From positions 62,001-126,000 of the forward strand of contig NZ_FNZG01000004.1 of the NCBI RefSeq assembly GCF_900109195.1: a stretch of 64,000 bases of DNA. Reading direction: 5' to 3'. A model generated the notes under the pieces. That model was given only the letters and a program-made list of their open reading frames with translations. It had not been told where the DNA came from and did not search any database. A program made the translations under genes and the position numbers. This DNA comes from Pseudooceanicola nitratireducens (GTDB lineage: Bacteria; Pseudomonadota; Alphaproteobacteria; Rhodobacterales; Rhodobacteraceae). Shown here one piece after another: positions 46,816 through 54,519 of the stretch; positions within the stretch are counted from its first letter, which is position 1; each line of letters begins with the position of its first letter.

Positions 46816-47160
46816 CTAGCTTCGGCCCATGGGCGTCTGGGCCGTGTCGTCATCACCGAACAGGTCGTCGCGGTCATAGGGGTCTTCGCCCGGGCCCAGA
46901 TTGCGGCCGGATTCCAGGATGTTGGTGTTGTCCCGCGTCGGGTCCATGGCCACATCCGTGGGGATCTGCCCCATGCGCCAGTCTTCAACCTGGGCCAGAA
47001 CATCGCGCGATTCCTCGCCCGTCACGCCGGACAGGTACATGGCCAGCGCGGTCTGTGACCCGTCCAGGTTGAGCACGTCCTCTTCCCGGGCGTCGGGCCA
47101 GCGTTCCAGGATGGCGGGGGTGAAGGCGGTCCAGTTCTCAGAAATTTGGGTCCAGCGCAT
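46816..47160 (-). CDS. Conserved hypothetical protein
   Basis: The 114-residue, acidic protein starts MRWTQISENWTAFTPAILER behind GGAGG. It has WPDAREEDVLNLDGSQTALA and an acidic tail ending in DDTAQTPMGRS. The first half resembles the short repeat region in CsbD-like or stress-induced proteins, but I cannot assign it with confidence. It stands between the acyl-CoA synthetase and the phosphatase-like gene. Function unknown. Confidence 0.7.
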   Translation of the reverse strand: MRWTQISENWTAFTPAILERWPDAREEDVLNLDGSQTALAMYLSGVTGEESRDVLAQVEDWRMGQIPTDVAMDPTRDNTNILESGRNLGPGEDPYDRDDLFGDDDTAQTPMGRS

Positions 47161-47256
47161 GAGATCCTCCAGGTGTCTTGGGTGTGTCCGTGTTCGGGGA
47201 GACAACCGCTGCACCAGAGGATGGTTCCAAGACCGGGGCCGGGCCTAGCGATAGGA

Positions 47257-47718
47257 TTATTTCTTGCCGATGCGGTCCAGGGTGGCCTTCAGCTCACCCG
47301 GATCGAGGGTTTCGATCGCGTATTTCAGCAGCGCCGCAGCCCGCCGGTCCAGCAGGTCATAGGTCGCGCGAAAGGCGTCTTCCCAGCCGTCTTCGGGCTG
47401 ATCGGCGGGGTCGGGGATGGCCCAGGTGGCGCGCACCGGCTGACCGGGCAGCTTTGGCGCGCCAAGGGGCGCGAGGCTCAGCACCAGATCCATCTCAGGG
47501 GCGCCCGGCTCCGCAAATTCGGCCAAGGGCGTCGACTGCAGGTCCGAGGTGTCGAAATCCTGTTCTTCCAGAAGCTTGAAGACCTGCGGATGCACGGACC
47601 CGGCCGGATCGGTCCCGGCGGAATAGGCGGTGACACGGCCCTGGCCGCGGGCGTTCAGGATCGCCTCTAACAGGAGAGAAGAGGAGGCGTTTCCGGCACA
47701 GAGAACAAGGATATTCAT
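47257..47718 (-). CDS. Low-molecular-weight phosphatase/arsenate-reductase-fold protein lacking the Cx5R arginine
   Basis: The 153-residue protein starts MNILVLCAGNASSSLLLEAI. It is a low-molecular-weight phosphotyrosine-phosphatase/arsenate-reductase-fold protein. Cys7 is the nucleophile, but the family signature C-x5-R needs an arginine at position 13, and Ser13 is there instead. The acidic loop WAIPDPAD near residue 105 keeps the general-acid aspartate. Without the arginine, phosphate or arsenate binding would be weak, so it may have another role. It has a single cysteine, unlike thioredoxin-coupled ArsC. Confidence 0.75.
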   Translation of the reverse strand: MNILVLCAGNASSSLLLEAILNARGQGRVTAYSAGTDPAGSVHPQVFKLLEEQDFDTSDLQSTPLAEFAEPGAPEMDLVLSLAPLGAPKLPGQPVRATWAIPDPADQPEDGWEDAFRATYDLLDRRAAALLKYAIETLDPGELKATLDRIGKK

Positions 47719-47767
47719 GATGGGGGTCGAAGGCTCAGAAAAAGGGCTAGGGCAGGTGGTGCTGGCC

Positions 47768-49585
47768 CTATTCGGGGGTCATCCACCAGACCTCGGGCAG
47801 GAAATAGACCGAGTCCCCATACAAAGGCGGATGATCGCGTCGGTAGTCAAGCCGCGCGTCATGGGCAATGCGTCCGACGTCGTAATTGTGGATCGGAATG
47901 ACATAGCGCCCGGCGGTCAACAGCCGATCCAGGGCGCGGGTTGCGGCGGTGAAATCCTCGGCGCTGGTGGCGTTCAGCATGGCGTCGATCGTGGCGTCGA
48001 TGGCGGGGCTGTCGATGCCGATGATATTGCGGGTGCCGGGCTGCCGGGCCACGTCCGATCCCCAATAGGTGCGCTGATCATTGCCGGGCGACAGGGAAAA
48101 CTGCCGCCGGATGTCGGTCATGTCGAAATCCAGGTTGGTCAGGCGCAGCTGGTACTGGGCGTTGTCCACGACCTCTTGCCGGACCTGCATGCCCAGACGC
48201 TCCAGCGCCTTGATGTACAGATCCGCGATGGTCTGCAGCTGCGGCTGGCTTTGCGGCAGCAGGATGGTGAAGGCAAAGGGCTGACCTTCGGCGTTGCGCA
48301 GCTGGCCGTCCTGCACGGTCCAGCCGGCATCTTCAAGCAGGGCCACGGCCTTGCGGATGTTGCGCCGGTTGCGCGGCGATCCGTCTGAGACGGGCAGGGC
48401 GTAGCCCGCCATCGCGCCGGGGGGCAGGTCGGTCAGGGTGCCAAGGATCTCGGCCACGCGGCCCTGGGCGGGGCCGTCCTGCATCCCCAACTCACTGCCC
48501 GAGAAATAGGATGTGATGCGCCCCTGACGCCCGCCGGTCAGGGTTTCGTTGATATATTCGAAGTTGAAGGCATGCAGCATGGCATCGCGCACGCGAATGT
48601 CGTCAAAAGGCGCGCGGCGGGTGTTCATGGCAAAACCGGTGATCCCCGAGGGGCGGCCTGAGGGGATCTCGCTCAGCACGATGTCGCCATCGCGCACAGC
48701 GGGGAAGCCATAGTCGCGGGCCCATTTCTCGGCGTTGAATTCACGGTAATAGCTGATTTCGCCGCCCTTGAAGGATTCGAACAGCACCGCGCCATCGCCG
48801 TAGAATTCGATCTCGATCGTGTCAAAGTTGTTGGTGCCGCGCCGGATCGGCAGATCCTTGCCCCAGTAGTCAGGGTTGCGGGTCAGCGTGACCGACCGGG
48901 CCGGTTCGAAATCGCTGACCACATAGGGGGCAGAGCCGATCGGCGCTTCTTCGAGGCTGAGCGAGGTAAAGGCGCGATCGGCAAATTGCGCCTTCTTCAG
49001 GATCGGCCGCAACCCGATGATCAGCGCCAATTCGCGGTCAAGCTTGTTGAAGGTGAACCGGACGGACCGAGGGCCGGTCTGTTCCATCTTCTCGACCAGG
49101 GTCCACATGCCGCGATAGCGCGCGTTGCCTTCGGTGCCCAGGGTCTCATAGCTCCACATCACGTCTTCGATGGTGACGGGGCTGCCGTCGGAAAACCGGG
49201 CCTCTTCTCGCAGGGTGAATTCCACCCAGGACCGGTCGGGCGCGGTTTCAATCGATTCGGCCAAAAGACCATACAGACCGAAGGGTTCGTCCTGGTTCCG
49301 GTACATCAGGCTTTCCGAGATCAGGAAGCGCAGCTGCCAGGGCGGGTTGCCGGTGATGACGTAGGGATTGAGGCTGTCAAAGGCGCCTTCGTTGCCGCTG
49401 ACCAGCTTTCCGCCCTTGGGCGCGTCGGGGTCGACGTAAGGCAGGGCTGTGAAATCTGCGGGAAGCGCCGGTTCACCATACATTGCGATTCCGTGCGCGG
49501 GCTGGGCCTGTGCGGGGGCGGAAAACAGGGCCGTGGCCAGCAGGGCCAGACTTGCCAGGGGCTGCATGAAAAAATCTGACCTCAT
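47768..49585 (-). CDS. Periplasmic peptide/oligopeptide-binding protein of an ABC transporter
   Basis: The 605-residue secreted protein has a signal peptide of about 27 residues (MRSDFFMQPLASLALLATAL, cut after AQAQ) and the SBP_bac_5 pattern, with MYGEPALPADFTALPYVDPD and GGKLVSGNEGAFDSLNPY, resembling YejA-type proteins. ILLPQSQPQLQTIADLYIKA and NYDVGRIAHDARL follow later. No permease or ATPase genes adjoin it, so it is an orphan unless its partners lie elsewhere. It is divergent from the small RNA candidate at 49700-49775. Confidence 0.9.
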   Translation of the reverse strand: MRSDFFMQPLASLALLATALFSAPAQAQPAHGIAMYGEPALPADFTALPYVDPDAPKGGKLVSGNEGAFDSLNPYVITGNPPWQLRFLISESLMYRNQDEPFGLYGLLAESIETAPDRSWVEFTLREEARFSDGSPVTIEDVMWSYETLGTEGNARYRGMWTLVEKMEQTGPRSVRFTFNKLDRELALIIGLRPILKKAQFADRAFTSLSLEEAPIGSAPYVVSDFEPARSVTLTRNPDYWGKDLPIRRGTNNFDTIEIEFYGDGAVLFESFKGGEISYYREFNAEKWARDYGFPAVRDGDIVLSEIPSGRPSGITGFAMNTRRAPFDDIRVRDAMLHAFNFEYINETLTGGRQGRITSYFSGSELGMQDGPAQGRVAEILGTLTDLPPGAMAGYALPVSDGSPRNRRNIRKAVALLEDAGWTVQDGQLRNAEGQPFAFTILLPQSQPQLQTIADLYIKALERLGMQVRQEVVDNAQYQLRLTNLDFDMTDIRRQFSLSPGNDQRTYWGSDVARQPGTRNIIGIDSPAIDATIDAMLNATSAEDFTAATRALDRLLTAGRYVIPIHNYDVGRIAHDARLDYRRDHPPLYGDSVYFLPEVWWMTPE

Positions 49586-49664
49586 TTTGGCAACAATCCC
49601 CGTTTCGCCTGTGTTTGTTGGCCGGGACCGTAGCTAGGCTTTTGCGTCTTATCAAACTTTTAGC

Positions 49665-49693
49665 TTGGAACGCGGCGATGGATTGCTTATAAA
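49665..49693 (+). promoter_or_regulatory. Promoter of the small RNA candidate
   Basis: TTGGAA (49665-49670) and TATAAA (49688-49693) are separated by exactly 17 bases, which is the strongest sigma-70-type promoter in the intergenic region. Initiation would be near 49700. Confidence 0.6.
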
Positions 49694-49699
49694 GGGGTC

Positions 49700-49775
49700 A
49701 CTGCTCGATAGGTTTCTTGCCTGTATGAAACCTGCCTCAATAACTTAACGCCGGCTTCGTGCCGGCGTTTTTTTT
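49700..49775 (+). ncRNA. Candidate small regulatory RNA (about 76 nt)
   Basis: A promoter, two stem-loops and a strong terminator are packed into about 110 bases with no protein frame of note. Hairpin one pairs AGGTTTC (49710-49716) with GAAACCT (49727-49733), a perfect 7-bp stem with a 10-base loop. A single-stranded GCCTCAATAACTTAA stretch follows. The terminator is a 7-bp stem, CGCCGGC and GCCGGCG, with a TTCGT loop and eight T residues. The only open frame, MKPASIT, has no ribosome-binding site. I recognise no known RNA family. It is divergent from the peptide-binding protein gene. Confidence 0.6.
49749..49775 (+). terminator. Rho-independent terminator with TTCG-type loop
   Basis: CGCCGGC (49749-49755), TTCGT loop and GCCGGCG (49761-49767) are followed by eight T residues. 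It terminates plus-strand transcription, and its orientation shows that a transcript is expected on plus although no plus-strand gene precedes it. Confidence 0.9.
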
Positions 49776-49857
49776 GGCCTTATAGTCAACAAGACAAGGC
49801 CGTAAAGGCGCCCCAATCCCGGATGGTCCATTCTTTAAACCCTGCGTTTACCCGGGG

Positions 49858-49872
49858 TTACGGCGGGGTTAA
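49858..49872. promoter_or_regulatory. CtrA-box-like site upstream of bdhA
   Basis: TTACGGCGGGGTTAA matches TTAA-N7-TTAA at seven of eight bases and uses the same central seven bases (GGCGGGG) as the site at 23998-24012. It lies about 150 bases before the 3-hydroxybutyrate dehydrogenase gene, amid further TTAC/TTAA-like pieces. Confidence 0.3.
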
Positions 49873-49976
49873 CCACGGCGAATCGAAACCGGCAGAACGG
49901 GCGCGCTGTTACCGCTAGCGGCAAACTGACACGGGCGCGGAACAGGGCGGTGATCAAATCAGTTTATTTTGCAGTT

Positions 49977-49992
49977 GCAGCACCTATGCTGC
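49977..49992. promoter_or_regulatory. GCAGCA/TGCTGC palindrome before bdhA
   Basis: GCAGCACCTATGCTGC is a perfect 6-4-6 inverted repeat, 28 bases before the start of bdhA. TGC-rich inverted repeats are used by PhaR-type regulators of polyhydroxyalkanoate genes, so an operator is possible. The arm order here differs from the published CTGC-N3-GCAG form as I recall it. Confidence 0.4.
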
Positions 49993-50019
49993 GCCCACGA
50001 GATCACAAAGGAATGCAAG

Positions 50020-50793
50020 ATGTCTGTTGAAGGTAAAACCGTCGTCGTCACCGGATCGAACTCTGGTATCGGTCTGGGTGTGGCGCGGGCATTCGCCGGG
50101 GCCGGCGCCAAGGTTGTTCTGAACTCTTTCACCGATCGCGACGAAGACCACGACCTTGCCGCCGATCTGGCCAAGGAATTCGGAACCGAGGTCCGCTATA
50201 TCCAGGCGGACATGTCCAAGGGTGACGACGCCCGCGCGCTGATCGAAAAGGCCGGGGTTTGCGATATCCTGGTGAACAACGCCGGGATCCAACATGTGGC
50301 ACCGATTGACGAATTCCCGGTGGACAAGTGGAACGCGATCATCGCGATCAACATGTCCTCGGCCTTCCATACGACTGCCGCGGCGCTGCCGATGATGCGC
50401 AAGGCCGGCTGGGGCCGGGTGATTAACGTGGCCTCGGCCCATGGGCTGCGGGCCTCGCCCTTCAAATCGGCCTATGTGACGGCCAAGCACGGCATCGTCG
50501 GCATGACCAAGACCGTCGCGCTGGAAACCGCAAAAGAGGCGATCACCTGCAACGCGATCTGCCCCGGCTACGTGCTGACACCGCTGGTCGAGGCGCAGAT
50601 CCCCGATACCGCCAAGGAATACGACATGTCCGAGGATGAGGTGATCGAGAAGGTGATCCTGGCCAAGCAGCCGTCCAAGGAGTTTGTCACCGTCGAACAG
50701 CTGGGCGACATGGCGTTGTTCCTGGCGTCCGACGCCGCCGCACAGCTGACCGGACAGGCGATCGCCATGGACGGGGGCTGGACGGCGGCCTGA
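50020..50793 (+). CDS. bdhA: 3-hydroxybutyrate dehydrogenase
   Basis: The enzyme interconverts 3-hydroxybutyrate and acetoacetate with NAD, in the use of polyhydroxybutyrate. The 257-residue short-chain dehydrogenase starts MSVEGKTVVVTGSNSGIGLG behind AAAGGA. It has the dinucleotide motif TGSNSGIG near residue 14, the catalytic serine in NVASAHGL, and Tyr/Lys in AYVTAKHG near 153-157. The C-terminal VTVEQLGDMALFLASDAAAQ is typical of the BdhA group. The next gene is a patatin-like lipase, a recurrent pairing in alphaproteobacteria. Confidence 0.92.
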   Translation: MSVEGKTVVVTGSNSGIGLGVARAFAGAGAKVVLNSFTDRDEDHDLAADLAKEFGTEVRYIQADMSKGDDARALIEKAGVCDILVNNAGIQHVAPIDEFPVDKWNAIIAINMSSAFHTTAAALPMMRKAGWGRVINVASAHGLRASPFKSAYVTAKHGIVGMTKTVALETAKEAITCNAICPGYVLTPLVEAQIPDTAKEYDMSEDEVIEKVILAKQPSKEFVTVEQLGDMALFLASDAAAQLTGQAIAMDGGWTAA

Positions 50794-50796
50794 GCC

Positions 50797-51855
50797 ATGG
50801 TCACCCGGATCAACCTGGCGCTTCAGGGTGGGGGCGCACATGGCGCCTTCACCTGGGGCGTGCTGGACCGTCTGCTGGACGAAGAGGATATCGAGGTGGC
50901 GGGGATCTCTGGCACCTCGGCGGGCGCGCTGAACGGGGCGGCCTTCAAGGCCGGCTATGCGCGCGGCGGCCGCGACGGGGCCCGCGCCACGCTGGATGCG
51001 CTTTGGGCGCGAATGGGCGCGGTTCAGGACATGCGGCTGCCCGGCTGGATGGGCGGCCCGATTTCTTGGATGGAGAAGTTTTTCACCCCGCCCACGGCCG
51101 AGATCGCGCAGATCATGGAATATGCGCCGCCCTTTGTTGCCGCCAATATGCTGGATCAGGTGACATCGCCCTATTTCTACGGGCCTTTCTACCGCAATCC
51201 GCTGCAATCCGTCGTCGAAGCCTTTGATTTCGAAGACGTCTGTGCCGGTGAGGGCCCGCGTCTGTTCGTCTGCGCCACCAATGTGCGCACCGGCAAGCCG
51301 CGCATCTTCACCCGCGATCAGGTCACCACCGACGCCATCCTGGCCTCGGCCTGTCTGCCGACGCTGTTCCAGTCGATCGAGATCTATGACCCCGTCAGCG
51401 ACCGAATGGAGGCCTATTGGGACGGCGGCTATTCCGGCAACCCGGCGCTGTTTCCGCTGTTTGAACCGGATCTGCCCGAGGATGTGGTGATCGTCAGCAT
51501 CAACCCCTTGGAGCGCGACGAAATTCCGATCACGCCACAGCAGATCGAAAACCGCGTGAACGAGATCAGCTTCAACACCACCTTGCTGCGCGAACTGCGC
51601 GCCATCGCCTTTGTGCAGCGCCTGCTGGCCGCGCAGAAGATCGACACCGGGTCGATGAAGAACGTGCTGGTCCACATGATCTCGGACGACAAGATGATGC
51701 GGGAACTTTCGGTTGCGACCAAGATGGTGCCGAACCCCGTGGTGCTTCTGTCACTGAAGGCGGCGGGTCAGGCTGCGGCGGATGGCTTCCTTGCGCAGCA
51801 CCGCGCGGCGCTTGGCAAAACGTCGACCGTGGATCTTCCGGGGATGCTTAGCTGA
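50797..51855 (+). CDS. Patatin-like phospholipase
   Basis: The 352-residue protein has the patatin Ser-Asp dyad: GISGTSAGAL near residue 37 with the nucleophile serine, and DGGYSGN near residue 208. The oxyanion loop LQGGGAHGAFTWG is near 10. In the same family some members degrade PHB granules or lipids, and the adjacency to bdhA makes PHB-linked turnover attractive but unproven. It starts 4 bases after bdhA and overlaps the DUF502 gene by 8 bases at its end. Confidence 0.88.
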   Translation: MVTRINLALQGGGAHGAFTWGVLDRLLDEEDIEVAGISGTSAGALNGAAFKAGYARGGRDGARATLDALWARMGAVQDMRLPGWMGGPISWMEKFFTPPTAEIAQIMEYAPPFVAANMLDQVTSPYFYGPFYRNPLQSVVEAFDFEDVCAGEGPRLFVCATNVRTGKPRIFTRDQVTTDAILASACLPTLFQSIEIYDPVSDRMEAYWDGGYSGNPALFPLFEPDLPEDVVIVSINPLERDEIPITPQQIENRVNEISFNTTLLRELRAIAFVQRLLAAQKIDTGSMKNVLVHMISDDKMMRELSVATKMVPNPVVLLSLKAAGQAAADGFLAQHRAALGKTSTVDLPGMLS

Positions 51856-52537
51856 CCTTTTCCAGCTTGGGCGGCTGGGACGGATCCTTGGCGTTCGGAT
51901 AGACCAACCCGGCCGAGATCACCAGCTTGGCCGCGTCTTCCACGGTCATGTCCAGCTCGATCACGTCTTCTTTCGGGAAGAACAGCAGAAAGCCCGAGGT
52001 CGGGTTGGGCGTGGTCGGTACAAAGACCGACATCAGCGTCGATCCGGTCTGGGCGCGGGTTGCGACTTCGCCCTTGGCTTCGGTCGAGACAAAGCCGATG
52101 GCCCAGATATCCTTGCGCGGGTATTGCACCAGGCAGGCCTTTTCAAAGCTGCGGTCCTGCTGGTTGAACACCGTCTCGGCGATCTGCTTGGCCCCGGCAT
52201 AGATCGACCGCACGAAGGGTAGCTGGTCCACCCAGCTTTCCGCATAGCGCAGCAGCGACCGGCCGATCAGCCCCTTGGCGATCCAGCCGACGATGATCGT
52301 GAACACCAGGAAGAAGATGATGCCGACGCCGCGCAGGTTGATGCCGATGTATTTTTCCGGCTGGAAGGTCTGCGGGACCAGCGGCAGCACCACGCCATCG
52401 ACCCAGCCCGCAAGCGTCCAGATCAGCCAGATGGTCAGGCCGATCGGCAGGATAACGACGATCCCCGTCAGAAAGCTCGACCTAAGCCGGGCCAGAAGGC
52501 CGGGCTTGGGCATGTGTTCACTCAGCGGGTCGGTCAT
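51848..52537 (-). CDS. DUF502-family membrane protein
   Basis: The 229-residue protein starts MTDPLSEHMPKPGLLARLRS. It has two membrane spans near residues 23-43 and 72-94, a GIVVILPIGLTIWLIW motif and WIAKGLIGRSLL, and a C-terminal cytoplasmic domain with FVPTTPNPTSGFLLFFPKED near 160-179, the family hallmark. No function is established. The 3' end overlaps the convergent patatin-like gene by 8 bases. Confidence 0.85.
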   Translation of the reverse strand: MTDPLSEHMPKPGLLARLRSSFLTGIVVILPIGLTIWLIWTLAGWVDGVVLPLVPQTFQPEKYIGINLRGVGIIFFLVFTIIVGWIAKGLIGRSLLRYAESWVDQLPFVRSIYAGAKQIAETVFNQQDRSFEKACLVQYPRKDIWAIGFVSTEAKGEVATRAQTGSTLMSVFVPTTPNPTSGFLLFFPKEDVIELDMTVEDAAKLVISAGLVYPNAKDPSQPPKLEKVS

Positions 52538-52622
52538 GGGTGGTTCCGTCAAAAGGCGCCAAGTTCCCGGCGCTGGCCAGAACCTAGGCGCTGCTTTCTG
52601 CAACGGCAATGGTGGGTTGCGG

Positions 52623-53546
52623 TTATTTTGAAGATGTTTTGGGCAGGGCGACCAATTCTTGGGCGATTTTCGCGGCCAGCCGGGCGTTGTTGCGGACCAG
52701 CGCGATATTCGTCGCAAGCGACCGGCCATCGGTCAGTTCGAAGATCCGTTGCAGAAGGAAGGGCGTGACCGCCTTGGCCTGGATCTTCTGCGCCTCGGCC
52801 TCGTTCAGGGCCTGGGCGATGATCGGGTCGATGACATCGCGGGGGATTTCATCGGCCTCGGGCACCGGGTTGGCGATCAGCTGACCACCCGCCAGACCCA
52901 GATCGGCACGGGTGCGCAGGGCGCGGGCCATGTCGGCGGGCGCGTCCAGCCGCAGGGGAGAGGCCAGGCCGCTGTCACGGCTCCAGAAAGCGGGCAGGGC
53001 GTCCTGACCGTAAGAGATCACCGGAACCCCAAGGGTTTCAAGCACTTCCAGGGTGCGAGGGATATCAAGAATGGCCTTGGCCCCGGCGCAGATGACGGTG
53101 ACGGGGGTCTGGGCCAGTTCCTGAAGATCGGCCGAAATATCCATGGAGCTTTCGGCCCCGCGATGCACGCCGCCGATGCCGCCGGTGGCAAAAACCTCGA
53201 TCCCCGCAAGATGTGCGGCGATCATGGTGGCGGCGACAGTGGTGGCCCCGGTGCCGCCGGTGGCGATGCAGACGGCCATATCTGCGCGCGACAGCTTGGC
53301 CACGTTCTTGGCCTGGGCCAGGTCTTCCAGCTGCGCGTCGGTCAGGCCGATGTGCAGCGTGCCGTTCAGAACGGCGATGGTGGCAGGCACAGCCCCGGCA
53401 GCGCGCACGTCGTCTTCGACCATGCGGGCGGTTTCCAGGTTCTGCGGATAGGGCATCCCGTGGGTGATGATCGTGCTTTCCAGCGCCACGACGGGCTGGT
53501 TGTTGGCAAGGGCTTCGCGGACCTCGACTGTGGTTTCGAACTGCAT
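52623..53546 (-). CDS. psuG: Pseudouridine-5'-phosphate glycosidase
   Basis: PsuG splits pseudouridine-5'-phosphate into uracil and ribose-5-phosphate. The 307-residue protein has VALESTIITHGMPYPQNLET near residue 19 with the conserved glutamate, CIATGGTGATTVAATM near 91, GGIGGVHRGAE near 120, and NIALVRNNARLAA at the end. It follows the PfkB kinase on the same strand after 41 bases; together they form the pseudouridine breakdown pathway. AAAGG precedes the ATG at 53546. Confidence 0.92.
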   Translation of the reverse strand: MQFETTVEVREALANNQPVVALESTIITHGMPYPQNLETARMVEDDVRAAGAVPATIAVLNGTLHIGLTDAQLEDLAQAKNVAKLSRADMAVCIATGGTGATTVAATMIAAHLAGIEVFATGGIGGVHRGAESSMDISADLQELAQTPVTVICAGAKAILDIPRTLEVLETLGVPVISYGQDALPAFWSRDSGLASPLRLDAPADMARALRTRADLGLAGGQLIANPVPEADEIPRDVIDPIIAQALNEAEAQKIQAKAVTPFLLQRIFELTDGRSLATNIALVRNNARLAAKIAQELVALPKTSSK

Positions 53547-53586
53547 CTTTCGGCCTTTGTATCGGAGGAGTCTGAACAAGACGTTA

Positions 53587-54480
53587 TCAGAGGGCGTTAT
53601 CGCCCGAGACATAGCGCGCCGCGGCGGTCAGCGCCTGGGACAGCGCCTCTTGCCGGTCGGCACCACGGGTTTCGGCGGCGATATGGGCTGCCATGAAGGT
53701 GTCGCCGGCGCCAGTCACTCGGGTGACCAGAACCTCGGGCGGGGTGCCGGTGATCACGCCGGTCTCATCCGCCTCGGCGGCCGAACGTCCACCATCGGTG
53801 ACGACCACCCGGCGCGCACCGCGTTTTATCAATGTTTCCGAGGCGATGGCGGCATCTGAAAAGGTGTTCTGACACAGCAGACCGGCCTCTTCCAGGTTGA
53901 CGTAAAGCATGGCGCGGTGGTGATTGAGGAAGGGCATCAATCGTTCTGCCTTGCCGGGCGACGCCGGGGCGACACGCAGATCGGCCATTCCGAATTCAGG
54001 TGATACGGAAATATTTTCAAGCAGTTGCCGGGTAAGGTTCCCATCCAGCGCGATCAGCCCCTGATATGGCGAAACGTCCGTTCCGAGAGTGCCGTTCACC
54101 AGCGGGCGCAGGATCTTGTCGCCGGCGGCTTCCAGCGAATGGGCATCGGCAATGGCCGCGATCAGGCCATTCGCGCCTTCGACCGCCATGTAGCGATCCG
54201 TGGGCAGATCCTCGGACCGGTAGACGTGGCTGACGTCCATGCCAAGGTCGGCACAGGCGCGGATCAGCTCATCCCCTTCGGCGTCGCGCCCGATGGCGGT
54301 CAGAAGCGCGGGGCGCAGTCCAAAGCGTGCGGTGGCCATGGCGATGTTCATCGCAACACCGCCGGGCAGGCGGGTGATGCGGCCGGGCACGTCCGACCCT
54401 TGACGCATGACCGAAGCAGGGCGCCCGATCACGTCCCAGAGGACCGACCCGATACAAAGGATTTCCGTGTTTCCTGTCAT
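53587..54480 (-). CDS. psuK: PfkB-family kinase, probable pseudouridine kinase
   Basis: The 297-residue protein begins MTGNTEILCIGSVLWDVIGR. The PfkB-family signatures are GGVAMNIAMATARFG near residue 39 and RVTGAGDTFMAAHIAAE near 253, with the catalytic aspartate in GAGD. The order psuK-psuG, with the two genes 41 bases apart on one strand, argues strongly for pseudouridine kinase rather than another sugar kinase. It would supply the substrate of PsuG. Confidence 0.88.
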   Translation of the reverse strand: MTGNTEILCIGSVLWDVIGRPASVMRQGSDVPGRITRLPGGVAMNIAMATARFGLRPALLTAIGRDAEGDELIRACADLGMDVSHVYRSEDLPTDRYMAVEGANGLIAAIADAHSLEAAGDKILRPLVNGTLGTDVSPYQGLIALDGNLTRQLLENISVSPEFGMADLRVAPASPGKAERLMPFLNHHRAMLYVNLEEAGLLCQNTFSDAAIASETLIKRGARRVVVTDGGRSAAEADETGVITGTPPEVLVTRVTGAGDTFMAAHIAAETRGADRQEALSQALTAAARYVSGDNAL

Positions 54481-54519
54481 ATCCTGTCTTTGCCCCCGAA
54501 GCCGCACCGGGGCAAGCAT

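Noticed and set aside
49681-49695. Leader peptide frame MDCL before the small RNA
   Set aside because: It ends within the promoter -10 box, before the expected transcript start.
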